64,000 nt of DNA from Allolobophora icterica (Eukaryota; Annelida; Clitellata; Crassiclitellata; Lumbricidae), in contig OY744610.1 of NCBI GenBank assembly GCA_963556255.1, positions 10,353,777 through 10,417,776 on the forward strand, in the 5' to 3' direction. Positions within the stretch are counted from its first letter, which is position 1. Every line of letters starts with the position of its first letter. Made by a program: the position numbers and the translations under genes. The notes beneath the pieces were generated by a model. The model searched no databases and was not told where the DNA came from. It was given only the letters and a program-made list of their open reading frames with translations. Shown in pieces: positions 24,165-36,207 of this stretch.

Positions 24165-24460
24165 ATTTGCAGATCGTTTATCTTACTTGCTGTCCTCTCT
24201 AAATGTGTCACACGGTGTTCATCTACATATGGCTGTTAATCTCATTTGCTGTTTATGAGGCTCACTGCTAATCTGTAAATAAATGTTCATCTCACTGTTG
24301 CTGTTCATCTGCTGATCTCATTTGTCGCCTTTTCAACATCAATCGTTTTCCACTTGTAACTGCCTCTCCATCTTACTCGGTTCTTTAATCTCCAACACAC
24401 ACGGAGTTCATCTACATATGGCTGTTAATCTCATTTGCTGTTTACGAAGCTCTATTCTCG
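24165..24460. repeat. Local tandem duplication
   Basis: The block gttcatctacatatggctgt + taatctcatttgctgttta occurs at about 24212 and again at about 24407, each followed by similar sequence. It lies upstream of the propeller exon. Confidence 0.6.
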
Positions 24461-24577
24461 TCTTACTCGCTTCTTTTATCTCCAACTGTTCATCGTTCGT
24501 CATTGGAAGCTGTCATAAAACTTATTTCAGTCTTACCTCACTGTTGTAAATAAACCAAAATAATTATTTCAATTGTC

Positions 24578-24652
24578 GTTTTCTGCACCATGTCTAGTGT
24601 TGAACCTCATTGTGAAACAAGGAAGTTCAACCGGAGACATGGTGCAGAAAAC
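24578..24652. ncRNA. Pre-miRNA-like hairpin (candidate)
   Basis: A 75-base stem-loop: 18 bp of perfect pairing (GTTTTCTGCACCATGTCT with its complement), a symmetric 3x3 internal loop, 7 bp (GTTGAAC/GTTCAAC), then a 19-base loop. Pairing continues four more pairs outside with one mismatch. Size and symmetry resemble an animal pre-miRNA. A small foldback transposon is the alternative. No expression evidence. Confidence 0.35.
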
Positions 24653-24659
24653 AACAGAC

Positions 24660-25470
24660 ATGGATTCCATGCAAGGCTGCAGATTTCTAGACGTGGCACG
24701 TCTATTAGTCTAACCATCGATCTGCTTGGCTCACTAAGTCATTTTCCGGTATTTGGCTAAATAAAAAATGCGGCTATCCCCAGTCATTTCTCAGAAAACA
24801 ATACCTAGTCTGATCATGCTAAGTGATAAGAATAAAATGTTATTGATTAGTCAACACTTTAAGACCTCTGAAAGTAATTCAAAGCAATAAAATAATTTAT
24901 TAAAATTTATTTTAAATCTAAAATGTTCCACTCCGATACCGTCCCTACTTCTAGGGTATAGTACTTATTGCTTTCGTCTAGAATTTCAAAATGATTTGCA
25001 TTAAGCTAAAAATTCATGTGTTTCTTTTGTATAATACATATTTGCATGTTTCTAAGTAGGGCCTACAACTTGGTGAACCGGATCTTCAGTATAATTTTTT
25101 ACCAAAATCTTAAACTTGTCCCCGGAAAATGATATCCGCTTCGTTATCACGTAAACATTATCTCGTATCTCAGAACCCTACTATTTCTTTGGTCTCAAAA
25201 CTTAACTCGTCTCTTCTGTGAAGATCTATGTATGTGAGTATATCTGTATACACGATCTGAATGCTGACAAATTTCTTATAATTTTAATTGATTTCATACC
25301 TAAAGTGTTTTTTATTATACGTTCACTCCGTTACTGCATTTTTGCAACGATTATGAATAAATTTAATTCCAATAATATTTGGAATATAACGTTTATAAGC
25401 TATATAACGAGTGCACCGATGATTGATGTGAACGCATGACAGATAATATTGTATTTACCGCGCTGATACA
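24660..25470. other. AT-rich stretch, no gene recognised
   Basis: Nothing coding is supported. It probably belongs to the intron or upstream region of the propeller gene. Confidence 0.35.
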
Positions 25471-26122
25471 ATTTGCCCACTCCGTTATCTGTGCACTCCG
25501 TTATTAAAAATATCACTCTTCAGGTATTAAAAATTGCCCACTGTTTGGATGTCATCTACCTAAAATATCATTTATAAAACAATTTTTTTGTACAACATAT
25601 GACATTCCTTATAAGTTTTTTTTCTGAAGACTGTTTTCAATGAAGTTCATTCACTTTTCACATTCTGTGCTCAATTCTCGAAAGATATAACGGAGCGGAC
25701 TTATTGTGTGTTAATTTTGATGTAATTTTGATATTGTGAGCAGATTTTCAGGACAACACCATAGATATTTTAATGTTTTCTGATTTATTGATCTCTGGGA
25801 ATGACTGGCTCGTGATTTTGATTAAATAGTTACTTGGCCAAAAATATATATTGAACTGAACATGGACTGGGCCCCATACTTCTATTTCCATAACAGATGG
25901 AATTTTCTTAAGAAATTATAACTGAGATGGTATTAAATGACCATTTGCATTGTAAAAAAATTTATATTTATTTTATAAATATTTTTTTTAAATATTTATT
26001 TTCTAAATATTAATACTAAAACATATTGGCATGTCAAGATACACAACTGGCAGCCATTTATTATATGTATACAGCTGATATGTGTAGCCTATAGCAACGG
26101 AGGAATAACGGAGTGGACAAAT
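25471..26122. mobile_element. Candidate element bounded by CACTCCGTTAT inverted repeats
   Basis: Left ATTTGCCCACTCCGTTAT and right (inverted) ATTTGTCCACTCCGTTAT are a near-perfect 18-bp inverted pair 650 bp apart. Further CACTCCGTTA copies lie at 25323 and 25490, and variants (taacggagcggac) at 25689. The region is AT-rich with no coding. No clear target duplication. Confidence 0.45.
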
Positions 26123-26387
26123 ATTTTAGTAAGGCTATTTTTTTCTGCTAAAAACTTCCCACATTTGCATATTAGTGCAAAGCCAAAAATATATTTGTGA
26201 AATAGAAATATTCAAGATTTGCTACAAAAAAAATTATTTGGAAGAAATTTTTTTGTTTCTTGAATTAGTGAATTTAACTTAGTACCACAAAATGACTCCT
26301 CTGTGTTATTGTCTATTTCTCCGTTCTCAATTTATGCTCCTTTTTGCTGGATCAGTGTCAGGCTGCCGATCTACTAACTTCAAACAA

Positions 26388-27244
<857 letters not shown>

Positions 27245-27627
27245 TCATAAGAACTTGCCGACTCTTTTCTTAAATTGATTGCTTTCAATGTTGATCACTT
27301 TCGATTGGAAGCTTTCAGAAGTGAAATGTTGAATATTTGCAACAGATAAGAATATATCTCTCAGTTCACTCGATTCATATAGCCTCCGAATATTTTCAAG
27401 AGCTTCTTGTGAATGACACCAGATCCAAACGACCACAGTCTCTCTATCCATTTGAGAGATTAGGATTTCTATGCCTTCGCCCTTCAGTTGGCTGAGGATT
27501 TTATCAGTTTCATGTGACCTTGGTTCAGTACTGTTTCGAAGGTCGCTGATTCTTCGATGAAGCAACTTTGGGTCTATGGACGATGGACACGTTGTGCCAC
27601 AAGTCATAACTTCGACTTTAATGACAA
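27245..27627 (-). CDS. TRADD-N-like domain, terminal exon of a CARD-containing gene
   Basis: About 127 codons after the acceptor tttatgcttttag (phase 1), ending in TGA. The middle, EGIEILISQMDRETVVVWIW followed by CHSQEALENIRRLYES, has the alternating strand-helix pattern and the [VI]-x-[RW]-x-x-x-x-S-x-E-[AE]-x-x-x-[LI]-x-x-x-[YH] spacing seen in TRADD N-terminal-like domains of invertebrate NLR and adaptor proteins. Entry phase matches the CARD exon upstream (32647-32934). Together they would make a cytoplasmic adaptor for death-fold signalling. The domain call is by pattern only. Confidence 0.55.
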
Positions 27628-27663
27628 CTAAAAGCATAAATATAAATAAATAAATAAATAAAT

Positions 27664-28890
27664 ATATATATGTTACAGGGAATGTGTATTTTCAGGGAAT
27701 ATGTATATTCCCTGAAAATTTCAGGGTATATGTATATTCCCTGATTCACTCAGGGAATGTATACATTCCCTGAAAAAACCAGGGTATATACATATTCCCT
27801 GAAATCTTCAAGTGATTTCTATACACATTCCCTGAAAGCTTTCAAAGACACAGCGACATAAAGTCAACAGTAGGCCTAGTGCTTAGCTAGGTTATAATTG
27901 GTCGCTAATTGGAAGGTTCTATCACTGCGTACCGGTACCTCCTTTGATGCGCAAACGCCCATTGTTCAATAACTGTACGTAAATATAGGATCAAATCTTC
28001 AGAATAAACAACATCTCACTTCATAGAAGAAAGGTTTTAGTAGTAATCAGTGTTATCACTGTTGAAAAATGAAAAACCTAAGCTACAACATTAAAATAAC
28101 CAAAGAAAACCCTAGCCATCGGGTGCACTCAAAACTGAAGTCTCACCTTTTCAAATACTCCTACTCTGACTCATCTGATACTCCGCCTTCCAATTATACT
28201 CGCCGTAAACGACACCCGCCTTGACAAAGTTGACAGCTGCTCTGCCTCACCTGATCTGGTACTCTGGAAATCGGACATGGACCTCTTTTGGACTACTCTC
28301 TGGAAACCCCCTTTGATTTGGTTTGGCCTCCTGGATATCGGACTATGAAACTCAAAAAATAATTTCCTAAGTTTTGAAAAGGGCAACAGTTTACTTCCAG
28401 AAAACTTCCAAAACAGTTCAGTCTGAGTCTGCAGTCTCCTTTAGTCTTTCGACTAGTAATATTTTAAATATAAATAAACTAGTATAGCATGCATATTGCG
28501 CCATTTATTTATTGACATCGACCATCCAGACCGTTTAAAAAATTGATTAAATGAATTTTAAAACAGGGTTTAAATAAAACAAGAAAAGCCAAAGAAAAAA
28601 CCAAGGTCCAGGAAAACCTCCATTTCCCAAGCTCGGATAAAAACTCAAGATCAATTATAACCCTAGCTAAGCACTAGGCCTACTGTTGACTTTATGTCGC
28701 TGTGTCTTTGAAAGCTTTCAGGGAATGTGTATAGAAATCACTTGAAGATTTCAGGGAATATGTATATACCCTGGTTTTTTCAGGGAATGTATACATTCCC
28801 TGAGTGAATCAGGGAATATACATATACCCTGAAATTTTCAGGGAATATACATATTCCCTGAAAATACACATTCCCTGTAACATATATATA
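27664..28890. mobile_element. 1.2 kb foldback/MITE with two nearly identical 230 bp inverted arms
   Basis: Left arm 27664-27896 and right arm about 28658-28890 are inverted copies differing visibly by one base (a G indel near the inner end). Each arm holds several tandem 22-bp units of the form CAGGGAAT-n6-ATTCCCTG; CAGGGAATGTATACATTCCCTG-type units are perfect palindromes. The 760 bp between the arms has no transposase. Both outer ends abut TA repeats, so a target duplication cannot be read. Arm identity implies recent activity or gene conversion. It lies in the intron between CARD and TRADD-N-like exons. Confidence 0.88.
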
Positions 28891-28899
28891 TATATATTA

Positions 28900-31314
28900 G
28901 GGTGTGTCTATAATTTGAAGTTTCAAAATTAATATCTGCCAGGTTGTTTTTGTGTTCCATCTTGAGAAACATTAACATTTGCCAAATTAGATGAAAATCA
29001 AAAGAGATTTAGAACTGGCGCAAAGCCCTGGAAAAATCACCACTTACATGTAAAAAACAATGTCATACATTTTAATTCTCGAAGATCCAAACAATTTCAA
29101 CACTTAAACATAAAAAATAAGGCAAAAGCAAACCAAGAACCTTCAGTTATTTGTCATTACTTAGTCCCTTTAGTGCTTTTGGGAATCTATTTCGATGGTA
29201 TTCAACCATTTGAAGAACAAATTGTTTCTCTTCCTCATTTTGAACCAGGGCTTCATTGAAGGACTGCATTAGAGCCACTCCTCTCTCCGTTAAATCGTTC
29301 GTCACTCTTAGGGCGAATATGATGTATTTCGCCTCATTGAACGAATGCTCTGACTCCCATTGTTGTGGATCTCGATCAAGAAAAGAGTAATCGAATTTGA
29401 GGAGCTGGAAAAGTTTGATGGTAGAAGTGGTAAAAAAATCGGATATCGCTTTTGTAGATGGATCAGGTATGGGAGGAAGCCTCTTTGGAGGTTCGTCGGA
29501 TCCCTGATTGTTGCGCATATTATAGACCATGCGCTGTTTTTCGTCGAAGGTGACTGAATCGTCAAAAAGGCCGAGGCCAACCAAGGTCTCCGACAAATAC
29601 CAAAGGTGTCGGGAAAATGCTGTTAGGGCGACCTGTGAGACTTCCTTGTCTGGGTAAGTATGGATTGCCTTCAAGGATTGAAGATCGTTCCTTGGGGCTT
29701 CATTGGGTGATGTACATGTGAACCAGTACTCCACATAGGTTGTGGTCACAAAAAGTGAAACTCGAAGTAGATGATTCCACATCTTTTGAGAGTAAGATTG
29801 TCGAGATGCCCTCTGGTGTTGTTGAATGGGAAACTGCTCTCTGAAAAGCCACATCTTGATTGCATAAACCGCATGTGCCATCCAACGCGCGCGGTGAAAT
29901 GCCCCTGGGTACCTGAACTTTATTCCTTTCGGTGGAATTCCTCCTAGGAAAATGACTGTTAGTTCTAGTAGCTCTTCGTAGTCATCTCTGTGGTATTCAG
30001 CATTCAGTTGCTGCAGTGCGATGGTGATGACATTCTCTCGAATTTCTTTGACTCTTTGTGCTGCGTCTTTATCCTCCATTGCTGTGCGATACTTGGTCTG
30101 ATCGATTTGCGGCCATAAGTCACGGAAATGACTGAAGCGTTCCAATTTTGGAGACCTTACAGAATCATGCAGTGAAAATACCTTTTCCAGAACAATTTCA
30201 GAAACACGATGTCGACAGGCAAGGTTCAAGAGGTCTTTCCTAAATCCCTTTTCCAGCTTGATGCATACGCCGCCCTTGCAACCCGTGTTACTCGCCGTTG
30301 TTTCGAAACACATGGCCACGATTCTGTCTTCCAATCCCCAACTTCTGATCTGGGCCAAACACGCATCTGCCATGAAGGCAGCAGTCCCGGATTGGAGTTT
30401 GGGGATGGCCAATAGTTTGGTCACATCCTTACCAGATACCATTATTGGAAGACGATCAACGCACACTCGTCAAGTTTCTGTAAAATCTGGCATGATCTTG
30501 CCGTCCCAGTGGATAGTAAGGGGAACCTTCGGATCGAAAGATTCACGAATCTCAGCTGCTAGGGCTGCACGGTTATCCTTCCTTGCTCGATGGATACCAG
30601 AAGGACTGATGATCAGCTCACCAGCTGGTGCTCCATATAGATTGGATGCAGCGAGAGCAGAGAAAATGTGAGAGGCATTCCTGCTGTTGGTTTTGGTACG
30701 ATCTAGAGCTGCTGCAACATCACGAGTAACTACAGAGATTGTTCCCTTTCGCCGCTTTGGTGGTCCAGCTGACGTTGAAGGTTCTGGTTCTCTTTCTGAG
30801 CTATTTGATGACGCCTCTTCCTCAGATGATGTTGCCAACAGAGAAACCTCCGTCGCTACCGCCATGCTTGCACGATATCGTCATGGGCGAGGGAATTATT
30901 GTTGTAGACAGATTGCTCCAATCGGAAACCACGACATTATCTGATTGGCAGGAACTCATTCGGGGATCAAACACATACTCTTACCAAGGGAGACAGCCAC
31001 TCGCGTTAAATACCATGCTATTGATGTAGCACCAGGTGTGTCCTCTAGAAAACCACAATAGCTTAATTAATTACTATAATTATGTTGAAGATCGAAAACA
31101 CGAAGAACAGACATCGTAACGTCCAAAATTTTGGCCAAACCGAGACAGGTCACCGGGTTCCTAATTTCGGTCCCCTTGCGCCAGTCCTAAATGTTCAGCT
31201 ATCGCAATATAATTTCGGATATGGCGTTTATACGATAATTAGCATGATAATTCGACCTGGCCGTTAAAAGATCTTTGAGTTAAAAAAAATCATGTGCATT
31301 ATAAAAACACCCTA
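28900..31314 (-). mobile_element. DNA transposon (TIR TAGGGTGTnTnTATAAT) carrying its own transposase
   Basis: Left end TAGGGTGTGTCTATAAT and the inverted right end TAGGGTGTTTTTATAAT agree at 15 of 17. Outside, both sides continue with AT-rich sequence beginning ATAT, so the TSD is uncertain. The 2.4 kb body contains the transposase gene in two frames (29147-30865, minus strand). It abuts the foldback element, ten bases away, and lies in the same intron. Confidence 0.8.
29147..30865 (-). pseudogene. RNase-H-fold (hAT-like) transposase, one frame break
   Basis: Two frames join at about 30465-30475. The N-terminal part (30865-30470, 131 codons) starts at an ATG and contains a Ser/Glu-rich tail, KRRKGTISVVTRDVAAALDR and IHWDGKIMPDF. 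The C-terminal part (439 codons) opens VDRLPIMVSGKDVTKLLA. It contains a MCFETTASNTG motif that occupies the place of the hAT D-x-A-S-N segment (Glu where Asp is expected), a CRHRVSE motif, GAFHRARWMAH, and ends with VTNDLTERGVALMQSFNEAL. The family is recognised from many invertebrate genomes as a transposon protein; biochemical function is inferred. The frame break and the Asp-to-Glu change suggest recent inactivation, or a sequencing error at the break. Confidence 0.75.
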
Positions 31315-31536
31315 ATATGTACCTATATATATGTGATGATGTTTAATGTAAATGTTATGATGAGCCACGAGTTTGTTATGATATGTTATTTAATACGCGC
31401 GGAATCCTTTCACAGTTCACGATATTTCAATTTGTCGGATGTCGTTGGAGATTGAGGAGTTCAGACGAAGTTCAGATATTTCTTAGTTCTTATTTTAGGC
31501 AACTGCAATTTTACTAAAAGAACAACATGTATAGTT

Positions 31537-31753
31537 CCATGTTACGCTAATTAATTATGACCTTGGTCTACCTCATACAATTCCAGACAAACTATTCGTA
31601 ATATCCAAACTAATCTTCCAGTTGAAATATTGATTCTTATCGCATTTCAGTTGTACAATCTTCCACTGGAGATGTTGGATATTGTCTTACAAAAGTCGTT
31701 GCTGCAGTTTATATTCAATTCACCGACACAAAAGAGGGACGAAGAAATCATCA
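31537..31753 (+). pseudogene. Inverted partial copy of the F-box-like exon
   Basis: These 217 bases match 33730-33946 on the opposite strand with six differences (about 97%). They cover the intron end, acceptor and first 40 codons of the exon at 33646-33832. The copy breaks off after EEII and hits a stop. It is a recent inverted segmental duplication, or the junk of a larger rearrangement. Confidence 0.85.
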
Positions 31754-32646
31754 ACTGAACTGATATTCATTACCGTCAATATACGTGGTTCTTTCTGAGT
31801 TTAGTCTTATTCTACTACACACATTGGAAAACGGTCTGCCGATCGTGTGCTTACACATAATATCGAGAGTAGATCTCAAGAAGTTGAATGGCCGATGCAA
31901 ATAAATAGGCAAACTAAAACTAGAAGTTGGATTCTCTATGAAACATAGCTCAAACTAGAGCTGCTGCAAGAGCGATAAAAAGAGCTAAACCTAAAAGCTG
32001 CATGAGGGATGAAAAAGGGTCATATTAAAATTTAGACTAGAAGTTGGCTTCTTGATGAAAACATTATCGCGAGTGGCGCATCCCTCTCGCCCAGTGGCCT
32101 AATATTATGAAACATACGACCGGAAGACCGTTTTCCATTACGTGAAGTAGAATATTTAAAAATGTGTACAAAATTCTAACATCGTTTCCCAAGGTTGGGT
32201 ATAGGCGCGTTTGACTCCTTTTAGTCCCAGCTACCAGCAGGTAAAATTGGACGCCATCTTGAAATTAACCTCTTTTGAATGGTCAGAATAGAGTAGACTT
32301 TTACTATCATGTTAATATGTTAATATAAGCATGCCGAATGGTAACAAAATCAACTGAGAAACTTTTTTTATCACTTTTGGGGGTTAGGTGGTTTTTCTCG
32401 TATATTGACCCGACTAAAACCACTCCACGAATTAACAATGCTATAACTGGATATGTCACAATAATTAATGCGATGACTAATACTAAACACGGCTGGGCAT
32501 GCATAATTAATTATACAGATTACCTTATAGTCACACACTGATCCTGATGTCGTTCGTAGGCCCCTATATCTAATATTATAATATTATAATTATTATGACA
32601 CTAGCATGCTAATACTGAGCCTTTAAATGAAATTTGCAATGTGAAC
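31754..32646. other. Non-coding, no gene recognised
   Basis: Intronic on the model of the CARD gene. Contains two similar pieces, aactagaagttgg at about 31918 and ctagaagttggcttc at about 32038, and AT-rich sequence. Confidence 0.35.
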
Positions 32647-32934
32647 CTCCTCCATTTTGGACGATCCTTGCCACATCCGTTTGGTTCGTTTGTCGAAGAC
32701 ATTTGACGAAATTTGAAAACTTTGTTGCGTCGAAGGATCTAACGACGTATAAAAGTTGAGCGTTCTTATCTCGTGTTGACTGTTGTCGTTGAATGAAGTT
32801 ACGTTCTTCTTTCTTTATACAGTTGACAGAAAAGAGCGAATCGATGAACTCGTCATTCGGTTGAATATTTTTCAAGAGATAATTTCGGTTGTTTATAATG
32901 ATTGCAGATTCTTTCTTGGTTTTATCGTAGACAT
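32647..32934 (-). CDS. CARD (caspase recruitment domain) exon
   Basis: Ninety-six codons, phase 1 to 1, between acceptor ttttattttatag and donor GGAG|GTTCAC. It encodes a full six-helix CARD: INNRNYLLKNIQPND (helix 1), FIDSLFSVNCIKKEERNFI (helices 2-3), the conserved STRDKNAQLLYVV (helices 3-4), and FSNFVKCLRQTNQTDVARIV (helices 5-6). Spacing of Leu, Arg-x-x-D/N-K-x-x-x-LL and L-R-x-x-x-Q matches the family. CARDs act in the cytoplasm by homotypic contacts in apoptosis and innate immune signalling. Phase fits the F-box-like exon upstream and both candidate downstream exons (27627 and 24070). Confidence 0.85.
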
Positions 32935-33645
32935 CTATAAAATAAAACAATTATAGCACCACGTTTTAATAGTAACCACATTACGAAAAGTCTTGAGCGC
33001 AATTCAACACACGCACTTCATTCTTATTTAATAATGGAGCTGTGCTATAGGCCTATGAGCACATGTCTGCGCGTTGCTTTCCGAAAAGTGTGAGGAAGCT
33101 TTCTCACCAAAAGTGAGCGACAGTTGTTCGTTGATGAAGATGGCTGTAGAGGGCCTACCAGTGTGATCTGTGGACCTTGTGGGCTGACAGAGAAAGCGAT
33201 GCGCCCTGTAACCTGATCCCGTGTCTAGCGCGATACAAAGCGGACCATTATCGGTCGCGTCGATCTCAGACGATATCATCACCCATCTTCGATGCCACTT
33301 GGTCCAGGAACTATGAAAACTGTCAACTGCCAAATTCCTTATATTACTCCTTCTGCTGAGCTTTTGTGTGTGCAAGAGCCCACCAATGATGGCTCTGTTA
33401 TGTAAGCATTCCTAGGTTAGTTGCGTAAGGTTTTTGTTATTGACTTTGATGTCTTTAGGTTACTGGCTTAAGATGGCATTTTATAAGACAGTTAAAATTC
33501 GCCGAATCAAGAGTCTGGATAACAAACGATATGCGTTACAACAATAGCATTCTGGAAGTTTTAAAATTATATTAGATTATTTGATTAAAGTAATCGCTTG
33601 TGGCTGATGTTAAGTTTCAGAAGTAATGCATGGAAGGTACCTCAC

Positions 33646-33832
33646 CCATCAGGTAAGGCCAGATTGCCTTCTTAAACCGTTCTCTGGTAATTTTTCGATT
33701 AAAGCAAACGTCGACTGATATGAGAGACCTGATAATTTCTTCGTCCCTCTTTTGTGTCGGTGAATTCAATATAAACTGCAGCAACGATTTTTGTAAGACA
33801 ATGTCCAACATCTCCAGTGGAAGATTGTACAA
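33646..33832 (-). CDS. F-box-like helical exon upstream of the CARD
   Basis: Acceptor tatcgcatttcag, phase 0 in; donor ATGG|GTGAGG, phase 1 out, matching the CARD exon. It reads LYNLPLEMLDIVLQKSLLQF, then ISVDVCFNRKITRERFKKAI. The LP-x-E-[MIL]-L-x-x-[IV]-L start followed by V-C-x-x-[FW]-x-x-x-[IL]-T-x-x-x-[FW]-[KR] is F-box-like, though no close family came to mind. If real it would link a ubiquitin ligase adaptor to a CARD. An alternative donor (GGTGAG|GTACCT) gives phase 0 and would not join the CARD. Part of the exon is duplicated at 31537-31753. Confidence 0.5.
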
Positions 33833-34010
33833 CTGAAATGCGATAAGAATCAATATTTAAACTGGAAGATTATTTTGGATATTACGAATAGTTTGTCTGG
33901 AATTGTATGAGGTAGACCAAGGTCATAATTAATTAGCGTAACATGGTTTTTAACTGGTTCAGAAGATTTTTGAATGGCTGCAAATTATTGTATGATGTAC
34001 CCAGTAGCCA

Positions 34011-34385
<375 letters not shown>

Positions 34386-34584
34386 TCTGTTTATTCTTCG
34401 TAATAGTTTAAGCTATCACTCTTCTGATCTTTCACACGTCACTAACTCATTCCATCAATAATCTCTAGTTATTTGTGACACATTTTATGTGTCTGTGGTA
34501 TTTGCAAACAGAATGTTGAGTTGTTATTTTCCTGCTTCAAGATATTGTGCTGAAAATGTTGCTCTTCTTGTGCACATTGATTGC

Positions 34585-34873
34585 TTAATAGTTAGCCTGA
34601 TCGACATGTATACTAAAATCACCTACAAGAAATAATTCAGGACGGGGGTGATCAAACACTCCACCATTCGACAGCCTGTCATCGAAAGACAAACGAGGTG
34701 GATTGAGAAGTAAGGAGAAATTAAGATGCACGTTTGTTTGGTTACTTGACAAAGTAGAGAGACGCACTGACATACAGAACTTGAAAAGTAAGAAAGTCAG
34801 TCCACCACCTTCAACATTGCATTCACACTGCAAAACGGTTGTGAAGTGTGAGCGGAGAAACGAAGATGTGCGT
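34585..34873 (-). pseudogene. LINE endonuclease fragment, target of a piggyBac-like insertion
   Basis: A minus-strand frame with Ser-Leu-x-x-x-F-type strands and PELFLVGDFSIHVDQ. The G-D-F-x-I-H-V-D signature is that of the apurinic endonuclease of CR1/L2-type LINEs. The frame stops shortly after and is interrupted upstream by the TTAA element at 34878. Confidence 0.65.
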
Positions 34874-34877
34874 TTAA

Positions 34878-35888
34878 CCCTCAGGCTACCAAGGTTTTTT
34901 TGCGACATCGGCTACCAAGGGGGGGGGTGGTTACCACCCCCCGGAATTTCGTGTTCGGTTTCAAATATCATATCATGTAATATAGCATCTGATTCAGCAT
35001 TCATTTCTGAAAAGAATGGTATTTTTAGTTGTAAAATATATGAATGCATCTCGAAATTATATAGTTTTTAGCAAAGGCACCCGTCCATTTAACGATATCT
35101 GATATTATCCCACACAATTTGTACTTTTTAGATAAAAAATATAAATGATGTGGGTTTTGAAAATGAACTATGTATCCAAGAATATTCTAAATATAATGTG
35201 GCTTAATTTTCAACAATACAAAGTATTCCAAAGTTTGTTTTAGTTACAGGCAAAACCTAAAGGCGTGCAGCTATATCAACATGAAACAAGAAATCATGTA
35301 ATTTTTCCCAGCAGTCAAATACGTCAGTGGTCCTTGCAGTTATTGCAAGTTACTGTCATTGTTTTGTGCGAATGCATCCTGCAAACCGGCTTCTTGAACA
35401 CTTCACAGCACTGCTTTACTCTGTTGGCATTCTGCTTCAACTGTTTATAGCCCTTCACCATACCCAACCACATCGGTTTACGTTGTGATGTTGCATCAGT
35501 GATTTTCACACTGAAAAAGAGTATTATTATTTATTATGATCACTTCCGGTTTTCAAAACACTAATAACTAAGCAAGCAAATATAGCCCTACATTCCCTCT
35601 AAAGAATGGCATAGTTGTTTCTCTTCCAGAAAGAATAATGAATACCTTCATAGTCGACAACAGCTAACAGCTGACGAGAGAAATTCCTGATTCCAAAAGT
35701 GGTACCTAGGCTATATCGGGTATAACTTTTTTATGGTGTGGGATATCATCACGACTTTTACCTCAAAATGTGCGGAAATTGGCCCCCTACAGCTACCTAA
35801 AATGTCAAAATTATATTCCATGTGCAAAAAAAATTTTCCAGAAAAACGTAGGGGGGGGTGGTAACCACCCCCCTTGGTAGGCCGAGGG
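34878..35888. mobile_element. piggyBac-like non-autonomous element, TTAA flanks
   Basis: Ends CCCTCAGGCTACCAAGG and (inverted) CCCTCGGCCTACCAAGG, flanked by TTAA at 34874-34877 and 35889-35892. CCCT next to TTAA is the piggyBac hallmark. Just inside both ends sits a palindromic ggggggtggttaccacccccc block. The 1 kb interior has no transposase. Inserted in a LINE fragment. Confidence 0.88.
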
Positions 35889-36127
35889 TTAAAGCACATT
35901 TGCTTATGGTGGTATGAAGAAGTGAGACTGCAAATCTCAGTTAAATAATTGGCTGCAGTGGGACGATTGGAGGCATCAGCGAGAGAAGCTGCAAGGTTTA
36001 ATGTTCATTTTCTCCGTGTCGTAGATTAATAATAGTGCAATCCAGTGACTCCTACAACCCAGTTCTCGAAATGGACAACGCATCAAGTGAGGTCGCCAAA
36101 GAGATCATGTTGTTATACATGTTGGAG

Positions 36128-36207
36128 TCGGGAGTGCCTCAGAGTAGCTCCCTCGAAGGGGCGCTATATAAATGCTCAAATTAACGAACGAATGAATGAA
36201 TGAATGG
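36128..36207 (+). repeat. SINE 3' tail with (GAAT)n
   Basis: gagtcgggagtgcctcagag, then gaaggggcgctatataaatg and (GAAT)n, the L2-type tail. Confidence 0.75.

Noticed and set aside
33028..33375. 115-codon minus-strand frame between the CARD and F-box-like exons
   Set aside because: No domain, no matching splice phases; likely intronic.
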